From: Chondrus crispus
Taxonomy: Eukaryota > Rhodophyta > Florideophyceae > Gigartinales > Gigartinaceae
Reading direction: 5' to 3'
DNA: 64,000 bases
Assembly: GCF_000350225.1 (NCBI RefSeq)
Contig: NW_005179157.1
Coordinates: forward strand, 62,001-126,000
The translations under genes and the position numbers were made by a program. The notes under the pieces are model-generated. The model saw only the letters and a program-made list of their open reading frames with translations. It had not been told where the DNA came from and searched no databases. Below are positions 1-8,986 of the stretch, piece by piece; positions within the stretch are counted from its first letter, which is position 1, and the number at the start of each line of letters is the position of its first letter.

Positions 1-118
1 CTCATATGAGGCCAAACCAGATCCCCTATGAGGAAAATCGCTTGTCGTCTAGAGAGCCACTAGCTAGAGATTCGAGTACAGTACAATATGCAGAAATTTC
101 GATCTTGAACTACAATAC

Positions 119-220
119 CCCTACGTTGAATGCCATGTCTCCAATAATTGGAGACATGGCATTCTACGTAGGGAATACCATCACACATATATTGGAGTCC
201 AATATATGTGCGATGGTATT
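119..220. repeat. two abutting near-perfect hairpins
   Basis: The first hairpin has 27-bp arms at 119-145 and 147-173, a one-base centre and one mismatch. The second starts at the next base, with 22-bp arms at 174-195 and 199-220, a three-base centre and one mismatch. Both would form cruciforms in DNA or long stems in RNA. Known roles for such structures include transposon ends, small-RNA precursors and fold-back elements; nothing here decides between them. Confidence 0.85.
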
Positions 221-2041
221 GGCACGTCGATCTTGTAGGTCGCGCCTAGGGTGTGAAATGTATTTTTCCCTCTGGTGATTTTAAAGTTTTGAGCATGTGT
301 TGATATTGTGACGGCTGTGAAAATGTTGCTTTCATTAAAAACACCTCACTTTTGTGACACGAATGCATAGTCGGGCGTCTCGAGAACTGCTCCGCCTCTG
401 CGACTCTCGTGAAGAGATCTATATTATCCTCGTGGAATGTCAACCAGGCTTTGTCACAATAAGACTACTTGTCGCTGTGATATAGGCGCAAACCACATGA
501 TGTAACTGACTTCCACGAATTTTTTGGAAACAGCCATAGAAAACGGAATTTATGCGGATTATACCGTAATTTAACTGATTCTTTCGCATGGCGAGTGCGC
601 AAGATTTGCCAATGCATGACTGTCATTAAGCTTCGTTTCGTTTTGCTATGACCACAGACTCAACTTCGGTATATGATTCTCTTCTGCGCCAATAAGTACA
701 TACTTCCTGCATGCGAAGGTATTTCATTTGCAAAACGTCATCACAATTCTGGATGACTTTCATGTGAGGAGCAGCCATGAGCCCCTATTGGAAATATCTC
801 TAGTATTAATAGACTGTTTGATTAGTTCGGAAAGCGTTGTCAGCAAAACAGCAGTACACGGTCATTTATTGCAAAGTGCGCGCGCAGATACACGACGGCG
901 GCGTAGAAGGTTCAAGACTCTGCTGTTACTCAGTACAAGTATAGCCTCTGGCTGAGGTAATAAACACGTATTGCTGCATGTGCCATTCATATTTCTCACG
1001 TACAGTATCTTGGACACTATTTTATGCAGCAATTTTTCTTGCTTTTTTTTCAATTTGTATTAACTCGCAACCCTGGTGCATTAATGGACTGTCGGTCTAC
1101 GTGAACTTAGACCAAAAAAAGCACTTTGTTCAGTCACTCACATGCCAATTTTCTGGATGGCGAGTTGGGGCCATGCTATGTTCGAAGACTGAACAACGGG
1201 CGGTGCTTCGGCGTCTGCGCCTTTGGCATTAACACGTCTAGCCAAAAGAACAGGAGATTTTGATCGCGCGGACTTGAAGATAACTTGGCACACCTTGGCG
1301 TTCAATCATACGAGTCGAGTCAACGGATACGGTCGACTCAAGATATATGTATTCAGCACTCGGTAACCACAGAGAAAAGTGAATTATATTTAGCATGATA
1401 ACGAGGTAGAGTCACATTGTTGAAATCAAGGAACCTAATTAGCCTTCTTTCAACGAAGAACAACGAATGAGACGGCTACATCCGAAACCCAGCTTCGTCA
1501 TACGGAACAGAAAATGAAGGCTCTTGTACTTGTAGAAACATGGATTGAACCACTTACAAGAAACCGTACATATTTAAATCGGACTCGAAGGCAATTACTG
1601 TCGGGAAGTTGGGAAACCTCTAGTCAAGCCTTCCCCTTCACAATATCAAAGGAATTACTGGGGTGGAGGCTCTTTTCCCATCTAATGTTTTGCCACAGAA
1701 AAAATGCAAGACGCAGGGTGTCGGCCCCAGCACTCCTCATATCATAGTGAGTTCATAAGAACAGGAAATGTAATAAAGTGTAATAATCCAGAGAACAAAA
1801 GAAAGGAGATTGCTTGAAAATGCATTCATAATGATATCACAGATGATGTATCCATACGGTGTATTCCTATCTTCGGTATGTTCCAAAGACAACGAATTCC
1901 TGGTGGGTATAAACATGGCCTGCTGGGAAATACACAAATGAGCCTCCTTGTTTAAAATTTGTCTATGCAGAATCTGTGATTTCTAATCACAGAATCGGCT
2001 CCCCTTGAACGGGTCACTGGTTCAAACCTCCTCTTCAATTT

Positions 2042-2189
2042 GAGAAGTACTACGGCCTTCCTTCTCTTGATATTTTGTTCACAGTTGGGCATTGCGGGAT
2101 GCGATGAGAGTACCAGAGAAGTACTACGGCCTTCCTTCTCATGCTATTTTTGTTCAAAGGTGGGCATTGCGGGATGCGATGAGAGGACC
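2042..2189 (+). repeat. 74-bp tandem duplication
   Basis: Two adjacent copies (about 2042-2115 and 2116-2189) both begin GAGAAGTACTACGGCC and end in GGGATGCGATGAGAG. They differ by a few substitutions. No gene is attached to it. Confidence 0.85.
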
Positions 2190-2314
2190 ATGATAACCCC
2201 GGGTGTTTAAATATCCCGTAGTTCAGTGGCAAGGCACCCGTTAGAGTCATAAAAGATTGAAGATGAGTGTATACTTTATGTTGTCATGAAAATCTCAAAT
2301 ATAGATCATGTTGG

Positions 2315-2373
2315 GGTATATAATATATACCAAACAAAAAGAGCTATATATACTATATATAGCTCTTTTTGTT
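2315..2373. repeat. second pair of adjacent hairpins
   Basis: A short perfect palindrome with 8-bp arms (2315-2331, one-base centre) is followed one base later by a perfect 20-bp-arm hairpin (2333-2352 and 2354-2373, one-base centre). The larger stem runs through an A5/T5 block into an alternating TA core. The layout of two adjacent inverted repeats with tiny centres repeats the one at 119-220, although the sequences are unrelated. Confidence 0.85.
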
Positions 2374-3710
2374 CCTCAGGACGTAGGGAGGGATCTCCCT
2401 CTGAACAGAAACCCCCATGTGAATATGGAAAAATACCCACATTAAACTCATATGTCTAAGCAGGTCAGAAATGCTATTATACTATTGTGGGTGCTTTTAT
2501 GCCAGGATATTTAATTCGCTCTATTTGGCATTGAGGCACGGCGCAGTGTGGCAAAAGGTTCATAATACCGACAGCGGGTGCATTGAGGATTACGGCACTG
2601 TGCAAGCAATTCGACCTGAAGGATTTGGGACGTTTAGGTTTTGCAACATCCGAGCTAAACATGATTTCCATTCTTTACATTGCATCTTCAAAGTAATGCT
2701 CTGCAGCCCATTGAACCCGTCGCGCTCCTGAAAGTTCCCTAGACGAGGCAGCTAAAATATAATACTGCATCTATCAAAATGTTCCGACTCAATAAGAGTT
2801 TGTTGGACAACGCCACAAAATGTGTCTACGAAGCATTCCCCGCCCATGAAATGTGTCCCGCTCCATCATGGCAGAAGTGCGAGTCAATTTCTACACTATT
2901 CCCCCCCTGAAGCATTCCGCGACAGCAGTGAAGCGGGAGCTGCCTGTTTTAAAAGAGAACAACCATGCTTGTCTGTTCGTTTTCCTGGATGTTTGACAAT
3001 GGTCTGCCATTATTTAGACAAACGCATATTTTCCCTCTGCAGTCGCGAATGTTGTGAATTACTGCAACTTCAGCATTCTAGTAAAGCCTTGGGTGCAATA
3101 GATCGCATGTCATATGCATCCCTTACCTCAAAAGCACACATTGTAGAGTTGATGACAACGAAGGCATCCCCTTCCAGAATTTTCCGTTACGAGGTAGACT
3201 TCACTACGAAGAATGTGAAAATAGCGCTATGAAGTCCTTGTTAAGAGTAGGATGTTGTGAGATGCCTTACTTCATTCTGCTGTTATTCAAATGGATTGTA
3301 TACGCCCTTGAAATTGTGAAAATGCGTACGAATTTTGCCCAGATTGCTTGTTCTGGTATGCTTGCTGTAGCGCTCGTTGTGTTTTTGCGTGGCGCTGAAT
3401 TTGACATCTTGTCGGAGGGGGAGCCTTGTTTCGATGTTGTTTTCGCAATGAGGAAACCTCGAGTTTGCGAGTAACTTGTTGCACATCCTCTCCAGATTAA
3501 GATTCTCTCTCTCAAGTGTGCACGCTGTTGTGCACTACGAGGGGGAACCGGTTGTGTAGCTTTGTAGTACAAAGTTTGTACACTGCCAATCAGCAGTCGC
3601 GCAATACGGAACGTGAACAGCACAAAATAATAGAAGGGAAACGTGAGCTGTACTTTTCCAAAGAGACAAGTGATCTTATAGATGTCTGTAAGGGGCTGTC
3701 TACAGCCCCT

Positions 3711-4106
3711 TTATGCGTCGATGTAGACGTTGACGAATAGGTTTCTATTTTCGTATGCATCCGAGCAACAATGAGAACATGTTCTCTCAGTATTGCCGAA
3801 AAGAAGCACCCGGGCTACGGTCCATGCTTCGTTGTTGTGCAGTGCAACTCTCTCATAACTGGGCAACTCATAGTAGAAAACCCTCTGTAACCGAATAGAA
3901 AATCCATCTACCATGTCTGTGTAGCTACCCACATTTAATTGGAAAACAATATTGGGAGAATACTTTGAATAAAATATGCCTAACCAGCGCACTGGACGCA
4001 TATCATACAGGCTCCTTGCTCCTTGCTCCTTGCACTCAGAAATTAGCCTCTGTATTTTTTGTGGGTCAAGGCGAACGTGGCGCATGTATAAAAGAGTGCC
4101 GTTCAT
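3711..4106 (-). CDS. unrecognised open reading frame next to a repeated end motif
   Basis: This is an open frame of 131 codons from an ATG at 4106. I do not recognise the protein. It contains aromatic-rich stretches and a CSHCC cluster near its C-terminus. The start lies about 25 bp inside the conserved motif at 4129-4160, so it may be a gene belonging to the element that the motif bounds. It may equally be a chance frame: the surrounding DNA is AT-rich and carries no other coding signal. Confidence 0.3.
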   Translation of the reverse strand: MNGTLLYMRHVRLDPQKIQRLISECKEQGARSLYDMRPVRWLGIFYSKYSPNIVFQLNVGSYTDMVDGFSIRLQRVFYYELPSYERVALHNNEAWTVARVLLFGNTERTCSHCCSDAYENRNLFVNVYIDA

Positions 4107-4128
4107 CAAGGGCAATGCGCACCTCTAA

Positions 4129-4160
4129 TCTCTATCGGACCATTGTTCTCATATGAGGAC
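4129..4160 (-). repeat. recurring palindromic end motif, copy facing left
   Basis: Read on the minus strand this is GTCCTCATATGAG followed by AACAATGGTCCGATAGAG. The core CTCATATGAG is self-complementary. Related copies sit at 1-11 (cut by the window edge), 4559-4594 and 47641-47673, and the last two also keep CGATAGACAC downstream. The copies look like ends of one repeat family. Confidence 0.6.
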
Positions 4161-4558
4161 ACTATTCGACCTATTTGTTTTTTTTGACTTGCGTCTCCTC
4201 GACAGTACAGAAAAGATACCCCCGCCATCGTACTTAACTTCTGACTTGGGGCCAGAAAGAACTTTGAGAGAATTGCATGTTCTTCCCGTTCGTTTTTAGA
4301 TATGTCTGAAAAAAGGGGGTTTTTTCAACCACCTTATCACCCATTGTAAAATAACTTCCGACACCAAAAATGTCAGATTAAAAAGGCAACTTCGTACTCA
4401 ATCTGCACTGGATTCTTAATCTTTCTGCCTATTCAAAGCACAGCTTTCCCGGTCTGATGGAAGATGTTATTGCCGAAAACAAGTGCGATAAGGAAATATT
4501 GTCCAAGATAGCTTTTTAATTTTCAATTTAATTTATATATTTTCGCAAAAAAAGAGCT
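4160..4558. other. AT-rich spacer between two end motifs
   Basis: About 400 bp lie between the left-facing and right-facing copies of the palindromic motif. The spacer is rich in A and T runs. I see no gene or repeat in it. Confidence 0.5.
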
Positions 4559-4594
4559 GTCCTCATATGAGGGCAAACCCCGGTCCGATAGACA
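4559..4594 (+). repeat. recurring palindromic end motif, copy facing right
   Basis: Starts GTCCTCATATGAGGGC and continues to GGTCCGATAGACAC, matching the copies at 4129-4160 (inverted) and 47641-47673. It includes the full 12-bp palindrome CCTCATATGAGG. Confidence 0.6.
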
Positions 4595-4627
4595 CTTACT
4601 ATTATCGTATAATATCGCATGACCTCA

Positions 4628-4838
4628 GGGTGTGTCTTAACATGCCCTGTTTTGCTGCGGTTTGCTTTGCTTTCCCCAAAGAAGTGATTTGGCGTGCTAT
4701 GAGTGGCTCCTATGTTTTAATTTATGTGTTTAAGAAAAGCAAGGGCTTAAGAAGCATACCGTATTTGTTAAGAATTTAAAAGTACTCCTGGCAAAACCGG
4801 GCAAGGCAAAGCAAAAACCAGCCTGTTAAGACACGCCC
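4628..4838. mobile_element. 211-bp MITE with TCA target duplication
   Basis: Imperfect terminal inverted repeats of roughly 45 bp start GGGTGTGTCTTAACA on the left and GGGCGTGTCTTAACA on the right (reverse complement). TCA lies directly outside both ends (4625-4627 and 4839-4841). A three-base T-N-A duplication is typical of PIF/Harbinger insertions, so this is probably a non-autonomous Harbinger-type element. It has no coding capacity. Confidence 0.75.
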
Positions 4839-5139
4839 TCATTCCCGCAGAACCATTGACAAAGGGCTCAAAAACAACATTTCAAAGACATACTGTACTG
4901 AGAGCCCGTCCCAACATAACCATGCCTTTCTTTCCGATATCAAGTTAGGCCATATGATTGGTCACTGCGAGGTGCCCACGTGAAAGACATTGATAGTATA
5001 TATTGAAAACCTTAAGATATATATTTTAGGCTAATTACATTAAAGCAGAAGGTCAGCACAAACAATGAGATGTATAAAATGTACAAATAGAGTGGGTCCT
5101 TCAAACTACTGTAGCAACAAATCGAATGATCATCAACAT

Positions 5140-5900
5140 CCACTCGTGCATCCCCACTTGCAAACTCCTCCTCTCTCCTCCTCTCCCACCATTCCCATAT
5201 CTCACTTACTCCGCCTCTCTGTCTCTCCGTCTGTCTCTCTTTCTCTGTCTCTCTCTACCTCACTAGCTCCAGCTTCTTAACTCTCTTCACATCCCCAGAG
5301 TCGTCCCTCCCTTCCCATCCTCCGCTTGCTATCTCCCTCATTAAACGCAGCTTCTTACCTCCCTCACCAACTGTAGTCTCCCTCCTCTCTCACCATGCTC
5401 AGCTCTCTTTCTCCCTGACCATCCCCAGAGTCGTCCCTCCCTTCCCATCTTCGGCTTTAGTTCTCTCTCACCATCTCCAGCATCCTCGCTCCCTCACCAA
5501 CCGCAGCGTCTTCCTTTCCTCCCCATCCGCCCCTTTCTGCCTCTCTCGCCATTTGCAGCTCTCTTTCTCTCTGACCATCCCCAGAGTCGTCCCTCCCTTC
5601 ACATCCCCAGAGTCGTCCCTCCCTTCCCATCCCCAGCTTGCTATCTCCCTCATTAAACGCAGCTTCTTACCTCCCTCACCAACTGTGGTCTCCCCCCTCC
5701 CTCACCATTCTCAGCTCTCTTTCTCCCTGACCATCCCCAGAGTCGTCCCTCCCTTCCTATCTTCGGCTTTAGATCTCTCTCACCATCTCTAGCATCCTGG
5801 CTCCCTCACCAACTGCAGCTTCTTGCTTCCCTCGCCATCCTCACAGTCTAAGCTCCCCGTCCTGAACTCCAGCTCCATCTCACCTTAGTCAACCCCAGCT
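5140..5900 (+). repeat. pyrimidine-rich imperfect tandem repeat
   Basis: The tract is almost all C and T on the plus strand. The phrase CCCCAGAGTCGTCCCTCCC occurs five times. A longer unit of about 313 bp, including GCTTGCTATCTCCCTC, is present twice, starting near 5324 and 5637. Open frames here are by-products of low complexity. The tract lies downstream of the transposase inside the Harbinger element. Confidence 0.75.
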
Positions 5901-6090
5901 TCCCCTTTTCCACTCCATTCCCATCTTTCAACTTTTCTCCTTGCGTACCTCGTTCCATTTCTGTTCGTGTCCCTTCCTCAGTATCGCCAGCAACCGAGCT
6001 TGTCTAGAAAGCCATGACCTTCTATAGCTTCCCACGTCAACCATTTCGAATAATCCAATTGCAGCACTACTTGTAGAGGAGGACGAATAT

Positions 6091-6327
6091 TTATTTGTGG
6101 CGTTGGCGTACAGGAGGTCGTTCCAATCGTTTTGCCTTTACCAGATCTATGAGACTGTCACGTTTTCTCGAACCTGCCATTCTTCGTCCTGTTTTCCTTC
6201 CTGTGTTTGCTGACCGCGTCATTTGTCTGTGCCACCTCAAGCTTTCTGTGTAAACCTGTCTAAACTCCACTGCTGTCATACCTTCTCGCCTCGAACCGCC
6301 TTCATCGACAACGAAATTGTGTATCTT
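6091..6327 (-). pseudogene. C-terminal piece of the split Harbinger transposase
   Basis: Reading leftwards from 6327 the frame gives a short helix ending in HNF, typical of the segment after the last acidic residue in HARBI1-like transposases. About 70 further basic residues follow to a stop at 6091. One copy of the AAGAT/ATCTT target duplication joins this frame to the other part at 13114, so the LTR insertion alone separates the two halves. The insertion removes this tail from the protein, which makes the transposase non-functional in this copy unless the tail is dispensable. Confidence 0.75.
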
Positions 6328-6995
6328 TGTAGTATAACGACGGACGCGCGCGCGGGGAGATTATTAACAGTGCGGCCGTGCACGGTGGACACGTGGGCGG
6401 GTGTGCCCACGTGTAGGGAGCGCGCGCGTGCCGAGCGGTCGTAATCTGGCGTACGTGTACAGTAGTGCACGTGTCGGCCAAGCAGTAGTCTACCAGTATG
6501 ACGCGTGTACGCTAGCACACGTGGCATCCGTGCGGTAGTCTGTAAGCAGCGCGTGTGTACAGTAGTACACACGTGTAGCTACAGCGTCCGCGTGGTAATT
6601 AGGAATTGAGGCGCTAGTTTTTTAATGGCGTACAGTACCTGGTACGCACTAGGCGGCAGGTACTGTATACTGGGCCAGGTGTCCGAGGCGTCCCTCTGAG
6701 GGGTTAAGACCTGACACCCGTCCCCACCAGTAAACTGGGGCAAGCTCGCCCCCGTCCCTTTCGCGCCTATATACGTCCGTTTCGGTTGTCTATCGCGCGC
6801 GATGGCTTCTAACCCGTTACCGGTCGCTCCCGTTCACGCACCACGGGGCGACTGCGCGTAACCGGCCAGTGAGCCACTCCCTTTTCGCGAGCTCGTCCGA
6901 TCGGTTACCGCGCGCCGCGCGTCTCGCGTCGCGAGCTCCCTCGGCTCATCCTCCGAGTCTCTCGCCCGCTAGGGTTTGAGGAGAGTTGTACCACA
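6328..6995 (+). repeat. 5' LTR
   Basis: The sequence matches 12445-13113 almost exactly. The upstream half contains repeated ACGTG cores and short palindromic stretches such as GTGTACAGTAGTGCACGTG. A TATA-like CTATATAC lies at 6767-6774, a likely promoter for the element's transcript. Confidence 0.93.
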
Positions 6996-6998
6996 TTT

Positions 6999-7016
6999 TG
7001 GTACTCTTGTCGAGGG
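6999..7016 (+). other. candidate primer-binding site
   Basis: TGGTACTCTTGTCGAGG begins three bases after the 5' LTR. A tRNA 3' end ending in CCA would pair with its first bases. The cognate tRNA was not identified, and the match beyond the first dozen bases does not look like a standard T-arm. Confidence 0.5.
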
Positions 7017-7124
7017 GTACAACTCTCGAGGTAGAGCCGCGCGCCTTGACGCCCGCTCTGCGCAGAACCGTACGGACGGAAAAGGTTGAGAAATCACCGC
7101 GTCGATCGCGAAGCGTATTCGACG

Positions 7125-8969
7125 ATGAACCGACCGGATCAAGGGGCAGACTCCGCCTCCGGGCGTCTGAGCACCCGCAGTGGCAGTGGCGCACCGCGCC
7201 CCCGGGTGGAGAACCCGGAAGCCCTGCTGCGACCGCCACCGCGACCGGGCCGCACGCGAGCGTCCGCATCGGATGTTACGCCGGCCGGGTCGGCAGGCAC
7301 TGAGAATCGCGTCCAATGGATGGTCGACGCGATTCAGCCGCGCATCCAGGCTTGGGTCGAGGAGTTCCTCGCTACGGAACTCCCCCAGGTAGCGCGCGTA
7401 TGCCTCGACCGAACGGTGCCCGCTCTCGTGGACGCGCACATACGCAGCGCGATACCACCGCTTTTGGACGAACTTCTACCCGCTCAAGTCCAATGCGAGG
7501 TGGTGACGGCGCTCACCACTGTGGATGAAGAATTCCCGTCCGGTACGGCTCTAAAGGGAGCGATCAGCTCCGCCGTGGCCAATCGTCTGGCCACGACCTT
7601 CGCCGGAGCAGGAGTCGACGCACGCGAGCAGCGCGACTCGACCGCTCCGGATCCTACGCTAACGCACGCTGAACCGATCGGCGCCGCACCCGGGATCGGT
7701 ACAATGGCCCCTCACCCGGAGGGTAAGACCATTTACCCCCCACCAATTTATGGTGCTACAGGAGGGCCCACAGAAAATGGCCCTCCCGTACTCGCCGATA
7801 CGGCTGGCCCCCGCGGGACAGAAAACCGCCTGGGGCGCTTCGCGACAGAAAAGCGACAGCCGTTTCGGTCGAGCAGAAGAAGCGCACCCGGCGCNNNNNN
7901 NNNNNNNNNNNNNNNNNNNNNNNNNNNNNNNNNNNNNNNNNNNNNNNNNNNNNNNNNNNNNNNNNNNNNNNNNNNNNNNNNNNNNNNNNNNNNNGGAGGA
8001 GGTGGATACCCCTCCGATGACGAGGACACCGAGTCGGACGAATCGCGCAGAAGCGACCGCAGAGGCCGCAATGCGCGCGACCGACGTCGGTTCCGGCGAG
8101 AAGACTCCGATCCGGAGGGCTACAGTAGCCCCGGCGGAGAAGGAGACCGCCACTGCAGGGGCAGAGACCGCCGGTCTGCCCCGAGGCGGGATCCGAAACG
8201 GTTGCCGGTGATCAGACCGCTGAACGACCTGTTCACCAAGGCCGTCGCCTACCGCACGTATAGGCTGGAAAATCGCAGCGCGCGCTACGACGCGAGTACC
8301 GCGCGGCGAGTTAACCGTTATCGGAAGAAGTTGGACGTCCAGCTGAAAACCCACACGTTCGGTGGTCAAGATCCAATCGCGGTGCTAGGATTTCTCGCGA
8401 CGCATCCGGGCGTGGACTACCAAGCGGTGGCATGCTACGCGCAAGCGATAGGCGAGACGCACCGCTCTGCTCGAAGACAGGCGACCTCGCTCGCGTCGCT
8501 TCAAGCACCGTCCAATTCGGTGAGAAGATTCACGCGCAACGCGCGGACAAGGCCTGTGCTGTCGGTCGAGTCCCTATCTGAACTCCCGACAGCGCGCGGA
8601 ACCGAAACGGAGGAGATACTGGCGGTGACGGACCAGTCGGCGACGCCGAGCTCGCTTAGCTCGCCGCCGACTAGCTACCATCCGTCACCTGCCTCGTCCC
8701 CGGCGGGCGCACCGACGGCGCCCGCCCAACACGGTGATGCGCGCGCACATCCGTACGGAAGGCCAGTACAGAACCAGCGGGTCCGGTTCTTCAATCAAGG
8801 ATTACCTGGACTCCCGCCGTGTCGGTTCTGTCTGGACCTGACCCACCGACAGGAGCAATGTCCTGTGGTGGCGGATAGCGCGCTGCGTTCGAAGCTTTTG
8901 CGGGCCGGCGAGGCCAATTATCAAAAGCTTCGGATCCGTCAAGGTCTCCGCCCAGGCTCGCCGTTCTAG
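7125..8969 (+). CDS. gag region of the LTR element
   Basis: A proline- and arginine-rich protein region starts at the ATG at 7125. Near its C-terminus is a CX2CX4HX4C zinc knuckle (CRFCLDLTHRQEQC, about 8818-8859), the nucleocapsid signature. A 100-base run of N lies in the middle, so continuity across that point is not established. It is placed directly downstream of the 5' LTR, as expected for gag. Confidence 0.75.
   Translation: MNRPDQGADSASGRLSTRSGSGAPRPRVENPEALLRPPPRPGRTRASASDVTPAGSAGTENRVQWMVDAIQPRIQAWVEEFLATELPQVARVCLDRTVPALVDAHIRSAIPPLLDELLPAQVQCEVVTALTTVDEEFPSGTALKGAISSAVANRLATTFAGAGVDAREQRDSTAPDPTLTHAEPIGAAPGIGTMAPHPEGKTIYPPPIYGATGGPTENGPPVLADTAGPRGTENRLGRFATEKRQPFRSSRRSAPGXXXXXXXXXXXXXXXXXXXXXXXXXXXXXXXXXXGGGGYPSDDEDTESDESRRSDRRGRNARDRRRFRREDSDPEGYSSPGGEGDRHCRGRDRRSAPRRDPKRLPVIRPLNDLFTKAVAYRTYRLENRSARYDASTARRVNRYRKKLDVQLKTHTFGGQDPIAVLGFLATHPGVDYQAVACYAQAIGETHRSARRQATSLASLQAPSNSVRRFTRNARTRPVLSVESLSELPTARGTETEEILAVTDQSATPSSLSSPPTSYHPSPASSPAGAPTAPAQHGDARAHPYGRPVQNQRVRFFNQGLPGLPPCRFCLDLTHRQEQCPVVADSALRSKLLRAGEANYQKLRIRQGLRPGSPF
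7895..7994. other. assembly gap of 100 N
   Basis: Exactly 100 unknown bases, which usually marks a gap of unestimated size. It falls inside the gag region, probably because the element is repetitive. Confidence 0.99.
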
Positions 8970-8986
8970 CGTCAACCGCCGACCGC

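Larger units (their letters stand above)
1..3710. other. AT-rich tract without recognised genes
   Basis: No reading frame here resembles a known protein, and the short open frames lack clear coding bias. The tract holds two pairs of abutting hairpins and one 74-bp tandem duplication, listed separately. The first 11 bases carry one copy of a palindromic motif that recurs at 4.1, 4.6 and 47.6 kb. The tract could therefore be the inside of an old mobile element of about 4.2 kb ending near 4160, but this is inference from the shared ends only. Confidence 0.5.

Noticed and set aside
1960-2040. tRNA-like stretch with a B-box-like GGTTCAAACC and an anticodon-like TTTCTAA loop
   Set aside because: Acceptor, D and T stems cannot be paired; the anticodon-like stem is just a simple hairpin.
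5065-5792. Open frames in the pyrimidine-rich repeat
   Set aside because: They are serine/proline or leucine-rich by-products of a C/T tract and exist equally on both strands.
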